From the NCBI GenBank assembly GCA_039024915.1, contig JBCCPK010000007.1:186001-250000 (forward strand): a stretch of DNA of 64,000 nucleotides, written 5' to 3'. Numbering within the stretch: the stretch's first letter is position 1; every line of letters starts with the position of its first letter. This document shows positions 8,656-16,860 of this stretch, one piece after another. The stretch is from Pseudomonadota bacterium (GTDB taxonomy: Bacteria > Pseudomonadota > Alphaproteobacteria > Rhizobiales > MH13). Under the pieces are notes generated by a model. The model made no database searches and had not been told where the DNA came from. It saw only the letters and a list, made by a program, of their open reading frames with translations. The translations under genes and the position numbers were made by a program.

Positions 8656-10224
8656 TCACTCTGCGGGGATAGCGAAAAACCGGCTTTGGCCGTCTTCATC
8701 TTGGACCAGCATCAAAATCTGGTTGCGCCCCTCCTCGCGCAAGGCATCGACCCGCTCAACGACATCCTCGGGTGTCTCAACGATCTGCTGGCCAACCTCC
8801 ACGATGATCATGCCAGGCTCGATTTCCTTCGCGGCAGCCGGTCCATCGGAAAAAACAACGGCAACAACGGCACCGACAGCTTCATCGGGAACATCAAAGC
8901 CAAGCTCCATGGCCTCATCAATCGTCGCCAATTCCATCCCCAGCAAGGCGACCGGCTCTGGCCCCTCTTCAAGGAGCATATCGTCCGCTCCCTCACCGTC
9001 TCGAAGCGCGAGTGTGATCGACAAGCTCAATGGCTCACCACGCCGAATGACATCGACCTGGACCTCGGTACCAGGCGGCGTCTGTGCCACGCGCGCTGGA
9101 AGATCATTGTGGCTTGATATTCTGCGCCCGGCGAACCGGACAATCACATCACCGCGCTCGATACCGCCGACCTGCGCCGGCCCACCGTCCATGACGGCGG
9201 ACACAAGCGCACCACGCGGCCGGTTCAGTTGAAGGCCCTCAACAAGGTCTGGTGTCACTTCCTGGATGTTGACCCCAAGCATACCGCGGCGCGTCGCGCC
9301 GAACGTTACCAACTGCGTGACAATTGCATCAACCGTCGACGATGGAATGGCGAAGCCAACCCCAACGGAGCGGCCGTTGGGCGACAAGATCGCTGTGTTT
9401 ACACCGACCACATTGCCGTTGAGATCAAACAAGGGCCCGCCAGAGTTACCGCGGTTGATGGCTGCATCGGTTTGGATGAAAGAATCATAGGGACCCGCAC
9501 CGATATTGCGGTTCATCGCTGAGACAATGCCCAGCGACACCGAACCACCCAAGCCGAACGGATTGCCTATCGCCACGACCCAATCACCAATACGCAGCGC
9601 GTCTGAGTCGCCGAAGCTGACTGCGGGTAGCGGTTCGTCCGGTTCAATTTGCAAGACCGCAAGATCGGTCGCCTCATCACGACCGATAAGCTGTGCGGGA
9701 TAACTGCGCCCGTCCGTCAGAACAACATCGATATCGTCAGCGTCTGCAATCACGTGATTGTTGGTGACGATGATACCTTGCTCATCGATGATGAAGCCGG
9801 ATCCCAGAGAGTTTTCGCGTGATGGCCCATCCCCACCCCCATCCTGATCGAAGAACTCCTCGAAAAAGTCTTCGAACGGCGATCCCTCAGGCAAATTCGG
9901 CAATGGAAGGGCACGCCTGCCGGCAATTCTCTGGCGGGTTGAGATGTTGACCACCGATCCCAGAAGGCCTTCGGCTAGGTCAGCAACGCTAACGGGCATT
10001 TGCGGGCGAAGTTCCGGCCGCACATCGGTACTCGATTGCCCGAACGCATGGTTGGGCGCCAACACGACCGAACACGCGATAAGGAGGAACCCCAGCATCA
10101 GGAGACAGCGAGTCGCAGCGCTCGGCAGATCTACTGAGGGCGTCTCACGAAGTTGTATCGACCGGGCGGAGACGGCCACATCTGCATCAGACAACATCTT
10201 CAAGCCGCGCTCCCCTTTGCTCAT
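8656..10224 (-). CDS. degP: DegP/DegQ-type periplasmic serine protease
   Basis: This is a Do/HtrA-family protease of the cell envelope that degrades or refolds damaged exported proteins. Counting from the ATG at 10222-10224, a hydrophobic export signal lies at about 37-62, and the triad is H157 (TNNHVI), D187 (DEATDLAVL) and S261 (RGNSGGP). Two PDZ domains follow, the first with GIERGDVIVRFAGRRI and the second with EPGMIIVEVGQQI. A variable loop with DQDGGGDGPSR precedes the protease domain. The frame extends 19 codons further upstream, and an ATG 27 bases downstream is also possible, so the start is uncertain. The long N-region before the signal is unusual. It lies downstream of hflK-hflC-DUF2065, a common alphaproteobacterial arrangement. 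Confidence 0.92.
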   Translation of the reverse strand: MSKGERGLKMLSDADVAVSARSIQLRETPSVDLPSAATRCLLMLGFLLIACSVVLAPNHAFGQSSTDVRPELRPQMPVSVADLAEGLLGSVVNISTRQRIAGRRALPLPNLPEGSPFEDFFEEFFDQDGGGDGPSRENSLGSGFIIDEQGIIVTNNHVIADADDIDVVLTDGRSYPAQLIGRDEATDLAVLQIEPDEPLPAVSFGDSDALRIGDWVVAIGNPFGLGGSVSLGIVSAMNRNIGAGPYDSFIQTDAAINRGNSGGPLFDLNGNVVGVNTAILSPNGRSVGVGFAIPSSTVDAIVTQLVTFGATRRGMLGVNIQEVTPDLVEGLQLNRPRGALVSAVMDGGPAQVGGIERGDVIVRFAGRRISSHNDLPARVAQTPPGTEVQVDVIRRGEPLSLSITLALRDGEGADDMLLEEGPEPVALLGMELATIDEAMELGFDVPDEAVGAVVAVVFSDGPAAAKEIEPGMIIVEVGQQIVETPEDVVERVDALREEGRNQILMLVQDEDGQSRFFAIPAE

Positions 10225-10344
10225 GCCTGCACCACCGAAGGACGTAAATAGCGCGCAAGCGGATAGTAAAGTGGGCCGCAAGCATCAGGAGATCAAGGGA
10301 GCAAATATTCCGGCGCGACACACAAAGCCGGCAAACTCACACCT

Positions 10345-10554
10345 TTATGAGCCGAACCAGGTCCGAGCTGCGTAAAACGCGGCGACCCCCATCGCCAGAG
10401 ACACGACACCGGCGATCCGTAGCGCCTGGGGGCTCACCTGCTCGACCATGCTGAGCATCTTCCGCGCGGCATCAGGGAACAATGCGTACAAAAAGCCCTC
10501 GGCAACGAGAGCGCCGCCGAGGACCAGAAGGATGAGTTCGATTAAGCCGTCCAT
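10345..10554 (-). CDS. DUF2065 family membrane protein
   Basis: The 69-residue protein has two hydrophobic segments (about 5-27 and 44-66) and the family pattern GGALVAEGFLYALFP followed by ALRIAGVVSLAMGVAAFY, as in the E. coli YjeT family. It starts 6 bases after the hflC stop and is followed by degP, so it belongs to the hflK-hflC operon. Its function is not known. The constant neighbourhood with HflKC and DegP suggests a part in membrane protein quality control, which is an inference. Confidence 0.88.
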   Translation of the reverse strand: MDGLIELILLVLGGALVAEGFLYALFPDAARKMLSMVEQVSPQALRIAGVVSLAMGVAAFYAARTWFGS

Positions 10555-10560
10555 GCGACC

Positions 10561-11466
10561 CTATTGTGTGGGCACCGCAGCCCCTTCGGTTGGCCGCTGC
10601 GCGCCGCCTTGCTGATCGCCGAAGTAGCGGAAGAAATCCGATTCCGGGGAAATCACGAGGCTCGCACCGTCGGAGAAGCCTGCTTCGTAAGCTTGCATCG
10701 AACGGTAGAAGGAGAAGAACTCGGGATCGCGCCCAAAGGCTTCGGCAAAGATCGCGGTGCGTTCCGCATCGCCTTCACCACGAATCTGCTCGCCTTCGCG
10801 GGTCGCGTCGGCAACGATAACCGTCACCTCACGATCCGCACGGGAGCGAATACGTTGGGCCGCTTCTTCACCTTGCGCGCGAATCTCTGTGGCTTCGCGC
10901 TCACGCTCAGTCTGCATGCGCTGGAAGATTGCCTGCGAGTTCGCCTCCGGCAAATCAGCGCGGCGAATACGCACGTCAACGATTTCCATCCCAAATGATC
11001 GAGACTCTCGGTTCACCTGATCACGGATCCTGCTCATCAGGTTGCCACGATCATCACGAACGATCGTGATGTAGCTAACCTCACCAAGCACACGACGTGT
11101 CGCCGAGTTGAGAACCGTCGATAACCGCGACTGGGCCCCGGCAATGCTACCGACTGTCTGGAAGAAGGCCAGAGGATCGGTAATCCGGAAGCGGGCGAAT
11201 GTATCGACCACCAGACGCTCCTGGTCAGCGGCGATAATCTCTTGAACCGGACTGTCGAGGTCCAGCACGCGCCGGTCGAAATAGCTCACATTCTGGATGA
11301 ACGGCACCTTAAATTTCAGGCCCGGTTCATTCTCGACGCGGAGCGGTTCACCAAACTGCAGGACGAGTGCCTGTTCGGTTTCATCGACGATAAACACGGC
11401 CGAATAAACGAGTGCGGCAGCAACCGCGAGCACGATTAGGCCGGCGCCTCCAAATAAACGTTTCAT
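10561..11466 (-). CDS. hflC: FtsH modulator protein HflC
   Basis: HflC forms with HflK the large SPFH-domain ring around the FtsH membrane protease and limits its action. The 301-residue protein has an N-terminal membrane anchor (about 5-27), then the SPFH/Band 7 domain starting VDETEQALVLQFGEPL and a helical part rich in Arg/Glu (QTEREREATEIRAQGEEAAQRI over two stretches). The start codon shares a base with the hflK stop (TAATG at 11464-11468), which implies translational coupling. The C-terminal end is Gly/Gln-rich. It is a standard family member. Confidence 0.95.
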   Translation of the reverse strand: MKRLFGGAGLIVLAVAAALVYSAVFIVDETEQALVLQFGEPLRVENEPGLKFKVPFIQNVSYFDRRVLDLDSPVQEIIAADQERLVVDTFARFRITDPLAFFQTVGSIAGAQSRLSTVLNSATRRVLGEVSYITIVRDDRGNLMSRIRDQVNRESRSFGMEIVDVRIRRADLPEANSQAIFQRMQTEREREATEIRAQGEEAAQRIRSRADREVTVIVADATREGEQIRGEGDAERTAIFAEAFGRDPEFFSFYRSMQAYEAGFSDGASLVISPESDFFRYFGDQQGGAQRPTEGAAVPTQ

Positions 11467-12638
11467 TACTGGGTAGCTCCCTGACGGCGCGTGAGTTCAT
11501 TGATTGGAAGGAAGGGTATGACGCCTTGACCACCATCATCGGTATCAAGAACGATCTTTTCGTTGTCGCGGAAAATCCGTTCAAGCGTTTCGAGATAAAG
11601 GCGCTGACGTGTCACCTCCGGCGCAGAACGGTACTCATTGTATACGGCGATGAACCGATCGGCCTGACCACGCGCTTCCGCGACCGTTTGTTCGCGGTAA
11701 GCGGTGGCGGCCTCCAAAATCACGGCTGCTTCACCGCGCGCCTCGGGAATCACGCGGTTCGAGTAGGCCTGCGCCTGGTTCTGGACGCGCTCATTGTCCG
11801 CGCGCGCAGCCTGCACATCACGGAAAGCGTCGATCACCTGGCTCGGCGGGTCGACGGTCAACAGCTGAACCTGCGTGATTTCAACGCCCGCACCGTAACT
11901 GTCTAGCGCTTCCTGCATCAGTTCCTGAACGGCAGTCTCAGTAATCTGACGACCTTGGGTGAGAAGCGGCTGAATTTCAGATCGCCCAACCACTTCGCGC
12001 ATGGCTGATTCCGCAACAGCGCGAACCGATCCTTCGGGGTTCTGAATGTTGAACAGGAAAAGACGCGCATCAGCGATCCGCCAAAACACAGCGAAGTCGA
12101 TGTCGACGATGTTCCCATCCCCGGTAAGCATCAGGCTCTCCTCGGGGACATCGCGTGCGCCGGCACGGCGAGGGTCTTCAGCCCGCGTACCAACATCCGC
12201 CCGGTTGATCGTCGTCACCGACGGGGTGAAGACGGTTTCAAACGGTGGCGGAAGCCGGAAATTCAAACCCGGCTGCGCGGTGCGAGAGAATTCGCCAAAA
12301 CGCAACACGACGCCCTGCTGGTCCGGCTGCACCCGGAAGGTGAAAAAATTGTAGGTCACGAAAACCAGGGCAACCAAAGCCACAACGGCAATCAGCCCCT
12401 TGCTCGCGCCGCCAAACGGCGCTTTTCCACCACCGCCACCGCCAGCCGGCAAAATGGTTTTCAAACGATCTTGGCCCTTTCGGATCATCTCTTCAAGATC
12501 GGGCGGGCGCTGGCCACCTGGACCTTGTGGGCCCTGCGGTCCACCACCGCCATTACCGCGCTGCGGTCCGCCACCCCAAGGGCCGCCACCGCCGCCCCAT
12601 GGGCCACCGCTTCCACCAGACTGATTATTCCAGGGCAT
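11466..12638 (-). CDS. hflK: FtsH modulator protein HflK
   Basis: This is the partner of HflC in the complex that surrounds FtsH. The 390-residue protein starts MPWNNQSGGSGGPWGGG and has a Gly/Pro-rich cytoplasmic tail of about 75 residues, a membrane anchor at about 82-100 (GLIAVVALVALVFVTYNFF) and the SPFH domain. I chose the ATG at 12636-12638 because AAAGGA lies 5-8 bases upstream and the family begins with MPW; seven more codons are open upstream. It is the first gene of hflK-hflC-DUF2065-(degP). The Gly-rich N-terminus is a feature of HflK in general. Confidence 0.94.
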   Translation of the reverse strand: MPWNNQSGGSGGPWGGGGGPWGGGPQRGNGGGGPQGPQGPGGQRPPDLEEMIRKGQDRLKTILPAGGGGGGKAPFGGASKGLIAVVALVALVFVTYNFFTFRVQPDQQGVVLRFGEFSRTAQPGLNFRLPPPFETVFTPSVTTINRADVGTRAEDPRRAGARDVPEESLMLTGDGNIVDIDFAVFWRIADARLFLFNIQNPEGSVRAVAESAMREVVGRSEIQPLLTQGRQITETAVQELMQEALDSYGAGVEITQVQLLTVDPPSQVIDAFRDVQAARADNERVQNQAQAYSNRVIPEARGEAAVILEAATAYREQTVAEARGQADRFIAVYNEYRSAPEVTRQRLYLETLERIFRDNEKIVLDTDDGGQGVIPFLPINELTRRQGATQ

Positions 12639-12850
12639 CTGCATCCTTTCGAAACACACGCGACAAGATCAGTGCAAAGCTGAGCACCATCGCGCCGCAC
12701 ACGCTTTGTATGAGATTGTGCGGATGCACATGGTCCGCCTTGCAGATTCTTTCAAGCTCGCATCGGCCCGAAGAGCCTATTTTCGCACCAAAGCCGCTCT
12801 TTTCGCTGCACAGCTTGCTTAAACGGAGCCATTTGGGGACCGAAACGGCA

Positions 12851-13357
12851 TCATCTGCGGCGGTAGGTCGCGAACACCATCGGCGCCTCGTCGCGTGGAT
12901 CTGCGGCTGGACGGTCCTCAGCTACCTTGTGCCAGATTTCCGGATCGATGACTGGAAAAACCGTGTCACCATCAACCTGCGCGTCCACATGCGTGATCTC
13001 CAGCCGGTCAGCGTCCGCTAGGGTTTGGGCGTAGACCTGCCCGCCGCCAAGGATGAAGACCGCATCTTTGCGCAACCCTTCCGCCAACTGCCGCCCGCGT
13101 TCAAGCGCGGTCTCCAGATCGGGGAAAACCTCGCACCCTTCCGCGCGAAACTCCGGGTTTCCCGAGACGATGATATTGGGTCGCCCTGGAAGCGCCCGCC
13201 CGATGCTTTCATACGTCAACCGTCCCATGATCACCGGGTGCCCGGTCGTTAGCGCCTTGAAACGTTTAAGGTCACTGGGGAGACGAAAGGGAAGCGCGCC
13301 ATTCTTGCCGATAACGCCGTTGGTGGCGACCGCAGCAATCTGAACAAATTCAACCAT
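12851..13357 (-). CDS. folA: Dihydrofolate reductase
   Basis: FolA reduces dihydrofolate to tetrahydrofolate with NADPH and so regenerates the cofactor used up by ThyA. The 168-residue protein has the N-terminal strand VQIAAVATNGVIGKNG, the active-site acid D29 in LPSDLKRFK, the VIMGRLTYESIG cofactor motif and FILGGGQVYAQ. Length is normal. The residue that is usually Trp in the LPW motif is Phe here (LPFRLP). The gene starts 6 bases after the thyA stop, and the pair is surely cotranscribed. About 210 bases separate it from hflK, with nothing recognisable in them. Confidence 0.95.
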   Translation of the reverse strand: MVEFVQIAAVATNGVIGKNGALPFRLPSDLKRFKALTTGHPVIMGRLTYESIGRALPGRPNIIVSGNPEFRAEGCEVFPDLETALERGRQLAEGLRKDAVFILGGGQVYAQTLADADRLEITHVDAQVDGDTVFPVIDPEIWHKVAEDRPAADPRDEAPMVFATYRRR

Positions 13358-13363
13358 CAGCGC

Positions 13364-14158
13364 TTAAACCGCAATCGGCGCCTTGATCGTCGGATGCGGG
13401 TCGTACCCCTCAATCGCGATATGATCATAGCGGAAATCGAAAAGGTCATGGACGCTCGGATCAAGCTTCAAACTTGGTAGCGTCCGCGGGGCCCGCGACA
13501 GCTGCAATTCAGCTTGCTCAATATGATTGAGATAAAGGTGAGCGTCGCCAAACGTGTGAACGAAGTCACCCGGCTTGAGCCCTACGACCTGCGCGATCAT
13601 ATGCGTCAACAAGGCGTAGGATGCGATGTTGAAGGGAACGCCTAGGAAAATATCCGCCGAGCGCTGGTAAAGCTGGCACGATAGCCGTCCCTCGGCGACG
13701 TAAAACTGGAAAAGGCAGTGGCAGGGCGGCAGCGCCATCGCGTCGACGTCGGCAGGATTCCACGCCGACACAATGTGCCGCCGTGAATGAGGATTGCGCC
13801 TCAGGCCATCGAGTAAAAGCGTAATCTGGTCGATCGTTTCACCAGATGGCGCAGCCCAGGAGCGCCACTGCTTGCCGTAAACGGGCCCCAAATCGCCGCT
13901 CTCGTCTGCCCATTCGTCCCAAATGGAGACTTTGTTGGCCTTGAGGTAAGCGATGTTGGTGTCGCCAGACAAAAACCATAGGAGCTCATGGATGATTGAG
14001 CGCAGATGCAACTTTTTCGTCGTGACCAGCGGGAAGCCTTCCGCAAGGTCGAAACGCATCTGATAGCCAAACACCGCCCGTGTACCGGTCCCGGTGCGGT
14101 CCATGCGGGTCACACCGGTGTTGAGCACGTGGTCGAGCAGATCATGGTAGGCACGCAT
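13364..14158 (-). CDS. thyA: Thymidylate synthase
   Basis: ThyA methylates dUMP to dTMP using methylenetetrahydrofolate. From the ATG at 14156-14158 the protein is 264 residues, the same as the E. coli enzyme, with the nucleophile C146 in [12 protein letters not shown] and the phosphate-binding [11 protein letters not shown]. Other family blocks are [16 protein letters not shown] and [14 protein letters not shown]. The frame is open for 20 codons more, but the chosen start matches the family N-terminus ([12 protein letters not shown]). It is followed by folA and preceded by a terminator-like hairpin at 14193-14225. Confidence 0.96.
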   Translation of the reverse strand: MRAYHDLLDHVLNTGVTRMDRTGTGTRAVFGYQMRFDLAEGFPLVTTKKLHLRSIIHELLWFLSGDTNIAYLKANKVSIWDEWADESGDLGPVYGKQWRSWAAPSGETIDQITLLLDGLRRNPHSRRHIVSAWNPADVDAMALPPCHCLFQFYVAEGRLSCQLYQRSADIFLGVPFNIASYALLTHMIAQVVGLKPGDFVHTFGDAHLYLNHIEQAELQLSRAPRTLPSLKLDPSVHDLFDFRYDHIAIEGYDPHPTIKAPIAV

Positions 14159-14192
14159 CGAATCGCTTTCTATCGGGGGCGGGACGCGCATG

Positions 14193-14225
14193 AAAAAGGC
14201 CCGCCGCCAGAATGACAACGGGCCT
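14193..14225 (-). terminator. Intrinsic terminator between DUF2853 gene and thyA
   Basis: On the minus strand AGGCCCG (14225-14219) pairs with CGGGCCT (14203-14197) across a 15-base loop, followed by TTTTTC. It lies after the stop of the DUF2853 gene and before the thyA start, so it should end the upstream transcript. The 7-bp GC-rich stem and T run are the basis of the call. Confidence 0.75.
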
Positions 14226-14246
14226 CAAAAGTGCGCTGTGGAGCGC

Positions 14247-14573
14247 TTACTTCTTTTTGTGGAAAAGGCTGAGCTTTCCATAATGCTCCGCAAGCAAATA
14301 ATAGAACGTCACACGGGACTTGGTCCGGTCGGCCTTCATCTTTTCACAAACCGCCTGCAGCGAAGCGTCCACCGCATCATCACCGTCCGGCAAAGCCAGC
14401 TTCTTGCGGCAGAAGCCATCGCGTACCCGCGCCAGTTCGGTCGGATCAGAACACGACACCAGTGATGCATCTCTGCTGCGCAATGCGATACCGAGGTGTC
14501 GGACAACGCCAGCCACCGCCTCTTCATCGACGCTCGATGTGTAGTTTTTCACGTCTGCTACGTAGTCGGTCAT
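14247..14573 (-). CDS. DUF2853 family protein
   Basis: The 108-residue protein begins MTDYVADVKNYTSSVDEEAV and ends VTFYYLLAEHYGKLSLFHKKK. This matches my memory of the DUF2853 family, small helical proteins of alphaproteobacteria with no assigned function. It has no signal peptide or membrane segment and should be cytoplasmic. It contains three Cys residues but no clear metal motif. It is a single gene bounded by terminators on both sides (14193-14225 and the 14703-14735 hairpin of the upstream gene). Confidence 0.8.
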   Translation of the reverse strand: MTDYVADVKNYTSSVDEEAVAGVVRHLGIALRSRDASLVSCSDPTELARVRDGFCRKKLALPDGDDAVDASLQAVCEKMKADRTKSRVTFYYLLAEHYGKLSLFHKKK

Positions 14574-14702
14574 CGACCGTTCTCCCCTCAGTTTAACATG
14601 CGAGCCCGCGCGACCCCAGGTCGCAGGCCCAAAGCGCGCGCATGTTGATCAGGACGCGAGGGAAGCGTCAACCGCACCCGAGGGATGCAAAAGGCAAACT
14701 TT

Positions 14703-14735
14703 CTCGTTTCCGCGTCATCAATACGCGGAAACGAG
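14703..14735 (-). terminator. Perfect 13-bp hairpin after the YHS gene
   Basis: CTCGTTTCCGCGT (14703-14715) and ACGCGGAAACGAG (14723-14735) form a perfect 13-bp stem with a 7-base loop. The stem can be prolonged by AACT/AGTT past a small bulge. It lies 12 bases after the stop of the YHS gene. The T run on the minus strand is weak (AAAGTTTGCCTTTT), so the terminator role is likely but not certain. Confidence 0.6.
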
Positions 14736-14747
14736 AGTTGGTTTTGT

Positions 14748-15260
14748 TTACCCCTTCAGTGAGGGCCAGTTTGCATCGGCACGGGCGATGAAACCGGGCA
14801 GATCACGCAGCCAGCGACGATTGACGGACTGATTGGCGTTGAGAAAGAGGCGACCATCGATGATCCGCCAAACATTTGGGTCACCCTGCGCAAGGTAACC
14901 CTCGGCGGCGGCCCATGCGCAGTGCCCCCCATATTCCGGAGCGTAGCGAGCCGGATCGGCAGCGAAAGCGTCACGGTTGGCTTCGTTGGCAAATCGCCAG
15001 GTTGCGCCCTCATGCTCTAAGGTGATGGCTTCGCTTCCAACGATTGCTTCGCCTTCGGTGTGATAGGCAACTGCATCATAGCCGCCGACAGCCGTTCCGG
15101 CGATGAAGCCCGTATAAATAAGTGCCTGAGCATCGCGGGGGGCCAGCGCGACCGCCGCACCAGCGAGAAGACCAAGGCCGGTTAGTCGCAAGAAACCGCG
15201 CCGAGACGCGGTCGGTGCGCTGGTGTCGATGGCAGCGGCGGGCGAGTGCGTTTTGAACAT
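14748..15260 (-). CDS. Tat-exported YHS-domain protein
   Basis: The 170-residue protein starts MFKTHSPAAAID and carries a twin-arginine signal, SRRGFLRLTGLGLLAGAAV, with probable cleavage after AQA. The mature part is a YHS-type domain (GGYDAVAYHTEG, FANEANRDAFAADPARYAPEYGGHCAWA). YHS domains are small Cys/Tyr/His-containing modules found with metal-handling proteins. Tat export suggests folding, perhaps with a cofactor, before export to the periplasm. The ATG at 15258-15260 has an excellent AGGAG site; 26 upstream codons are open but are not needed. It is a single gene divergent from ssrA. The substrate is unknown. Confidence 0.85.
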   Translation of the reverse strand: MFKTHSPAAAIDTSAPTASRRGFLRLTGLGLLAGAAVALAPRDAQALIYTGFIAGTAVGGYDAVAYHTEGEAIVGSEAITLEHEGATWRFANEANRDAFAADPARYAPEYGGHCAWAAAEGYLAQGDPNVWRIIDGRLFLNANQSVNRRWLRDLPGFIARADANWPSLKG

Positions 15261-15549
15261 CGTTATCTCCTGAAAGATGAGCAGCAGCAGGTGCTGCGGG
15301 TTGCTCTTCAACTGCTCCCTGCGCTTGTTTTTGTCCAATCACTGTCACTGATTGCGCCATCACAAAGCCGTCAGCGCTGCGCGATTGCCCTATTGGGGTC
15401 GAAGTGACCGCAATGACGCGTTGCGACGTTTCACAATCTGGGAGATTTAGCCAACGACCGAGCAACCTGCGCCTTAAACGTCCGGTTGCAGCTATCCTGA
15501 ACAAGGACGCATCGCCATCATGTCGGCTTGAGGTTGCACGCCAACATCA
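15261..15549. other. Divergent region between the YHS gene and ssrA
   Basis: No gene is supported in this stretch of about 290 bases (324 to the start of the ssrA RNA). It must hold the promoter of the YHS gene on the minus strand, which I could not place. The ssrA promoter is at its right-hand border. Confidence 0.4.
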
Positions 15550-15578
15550 TTGAAAAAAGCCCGAAAGCACAGTATATT
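15550..15578 (+). promoter_or_regulatory. ssrA promoter
   Basis: TTGAAA (15550-15555) and TATATT (15573-15578) are separated by 17 bases, a near-consensus housekeeping promoter. Transcription would begin at about 15585, which gives an acceptor-piece length of about 80 bases, as expected for a two-piece tmRNA. Confidence 0.75.
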
Positions 15579-15584
15579 GGCGAT

Positions 15585-15913
15585 GCCGAGTAATCGGCTA
15601 CGGCGATAAACTGTCATCGCAATAAACCTATCGGACCCGGGGGCGGTACCCGGCGCCTCCACCATCATCCGCCGCACAACCAAATCAGGTTATGGGGCGG
15701 TTGTTGTGGGGGCGAAATAGGATCGACGAGGGTGTAAAGGGTGTGCTTTCGCTCGGCATGGTTCCGCCGTTATCGGGCCAAACTTGTAGTTGCAAATGAC
15801 AACTATGCTCCGGTTGCTCAGGCTGCGTAACGCAGTTTGAAATTCCGACCTAAACTCCCACCGGGTTAGCCCCTGGTGGTCGGGGTCCGTGAGGGACCTG
15901 GCAACAGAATCCT
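15585..15913 (+). ncRNA. ssrA: Transfer-messenger RNA, circularly permuted two-piece form
   Basis: tmRNA rescues stalled ribosomes and adds a degradation tag. The tag frame at 15792-15830 reads ANDNYAPVAQAA and stops with TAA, typical of alphaproteobacteria. The gene is permuted. The acceptor piece comes first (about 15585-15664, with the T-arm sequence GGGGGCGGTACCCGG and the encoded 3' end GCCTCCACCA). After a processed spacer (15665-15707), in which ACAACC can pair with GGTTGT, comes the coding piece starting GGGGGCGAAATAGG at 15708. Its 5' GGGGGCG pairs with CGCCTCC of the acceptor piece to form the acceptor stem. The piece ends in the GTCCGTGAGGGACCTGGCAA region. The exact 5' and 3' ends are approximate. 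Confidence 0.93.
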
Positions 15914-15918
15914 CAAAC

Positions 15919-15953
15919 GGCCCGCCAGCTTTCGCTGGTGGGCCAATTTTTTT
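15919..15953 (+). terminator. ssrA terminator
   Basis: GGCCCGCCAGC (15919-15929) pairs over 11 bp (one G-T pair) with GCTGGTGGGCC (15934-15944), with a TTTC loop, followed by AATTTTTTT. It is a strong intrinsic terminator at the end of the tmRNA gene. Confidence 0.9.
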
Positions 15954-16108
15954 GCCGATCAGTGTTGGGCAGCTGTCCCGACACATTAAGGCCACACGTT
16001 TGCCAGAAAGCCGAATATGCGAAGAAAACCACCTCAAAGTGGACATGTTTTCGCGCACCGACGGTTAGGCCTTTCCATTTACGCCAAAAGCATTGCAAAC
16101 TGCGATTC

Positions 16109-16678
16109 ATGGCAGACGATCTGATCCGATACGATGTTCTGGTAAGCGATGCGCTTCGTGGCGTCGTTCGGCAGGTTTTGACCGAGATAACGTCGACCGG
16201 TCTTCCCGGCGACCATCATTTCTACATCACCATCGACACGCGCTTGCCGGGCGTCAGGATTTCGTCGGCCCTTCGGCAGCGTTTTCCTGAAGAGATGACT
16301 GTGGTCCTTCAGCATCAATTCTGGGACCTGAAGGTAACAGACCAGGCTTTTGAGGTCGGCTTGAGCTTCTCCGGTGTTCCGGAGCGACTGTTAATTCCAT
16401 TCTCATCCATCACAGGGTTCGCTGACCCATCAGTGGACTTCGCATTGAAGTTCGAGACAATCATGGTTGACGATGAGGAGTTGGTCGGGGAAGCCGTCGA
16501 GCTCGAAACAGCAAATGAGCCCGCGCCGGAACCAACTCCGCTGAGCACGGCGAAGCCAAACGGTGCCAATTCAGACGCCGATGAAGGTGCCGAAGAGGCT
16601 GCAGACGACGATAAAGAGGCGGATGAAGCAAAGTCTGCCGAAGTGGTCTCTTTGGACGCTTTTCGCAAGAAAAGTTGA
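16109..16678 (+). CDS. sspB: ClpXP adaptor SspB (alpha type)
   Basis: SspB binds ssrA-tagged proteins and delivers them to the ClpXP protease. The 189-residue protein begins MADDLIRYDVLVSDALRGVV, has the fold-specific blocks GDHHFYITIDTR, FPEEMTVVLQHQFWDLKV and FSGVPERLLIPFSSITGFADPSV, then a long acidic, flexible linker (about 120-175). It ends in AEVVSLDAFRKKS, which fits the short C-terminal peptide that docks on ClpX. The ATG at 16109-16111 has no strong ribosome binding site, but the upstream frame is not conserved-looking. It lies about 155 bases after the ssrA terminator, so tmRNA and the adaptor for its tag are neighbours. fumC follows. Confidence 0.93.
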   Translation: MADDLIRYDVLVSDALRGVVRQVLTEITSTGLPGDHHFYITIDTRLPGVRISSALRQRFPEEMTVVLQHQFWDLKVTDQAFEVGLSFSGVPERLLIPFSSITGFADPSVDFALKFETIMVDDEELVGEAVELETANEPAPEPTPLSTAKPNGANSDADEGAEEAADDDKEADEAKSAEVVSLDAFRKKS

Positions 16679-16860
16679 TTGCTGACCGGCGCTCGGCACC
16701 CCTCCACTTTCCCAGCATCCATCCGCCCAGCGCCGCGCCCGCGGCGGACGGACAGGCGTTAGACGAAAGCGAAACGCAATCGCCCTAGGGGGCACCCTCC
16801 ACGCGTGGTACATCGCTGATCGAATTCAGTTCCACGTTTGCGCATGAGGGATGGCCCGCG

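Noticed and set aside
15492-15938. Short open frames inside the ssrA region
   Set aside because: The region is explained by the tmRNA with its tag, acceptor stem, promoter and terminator.
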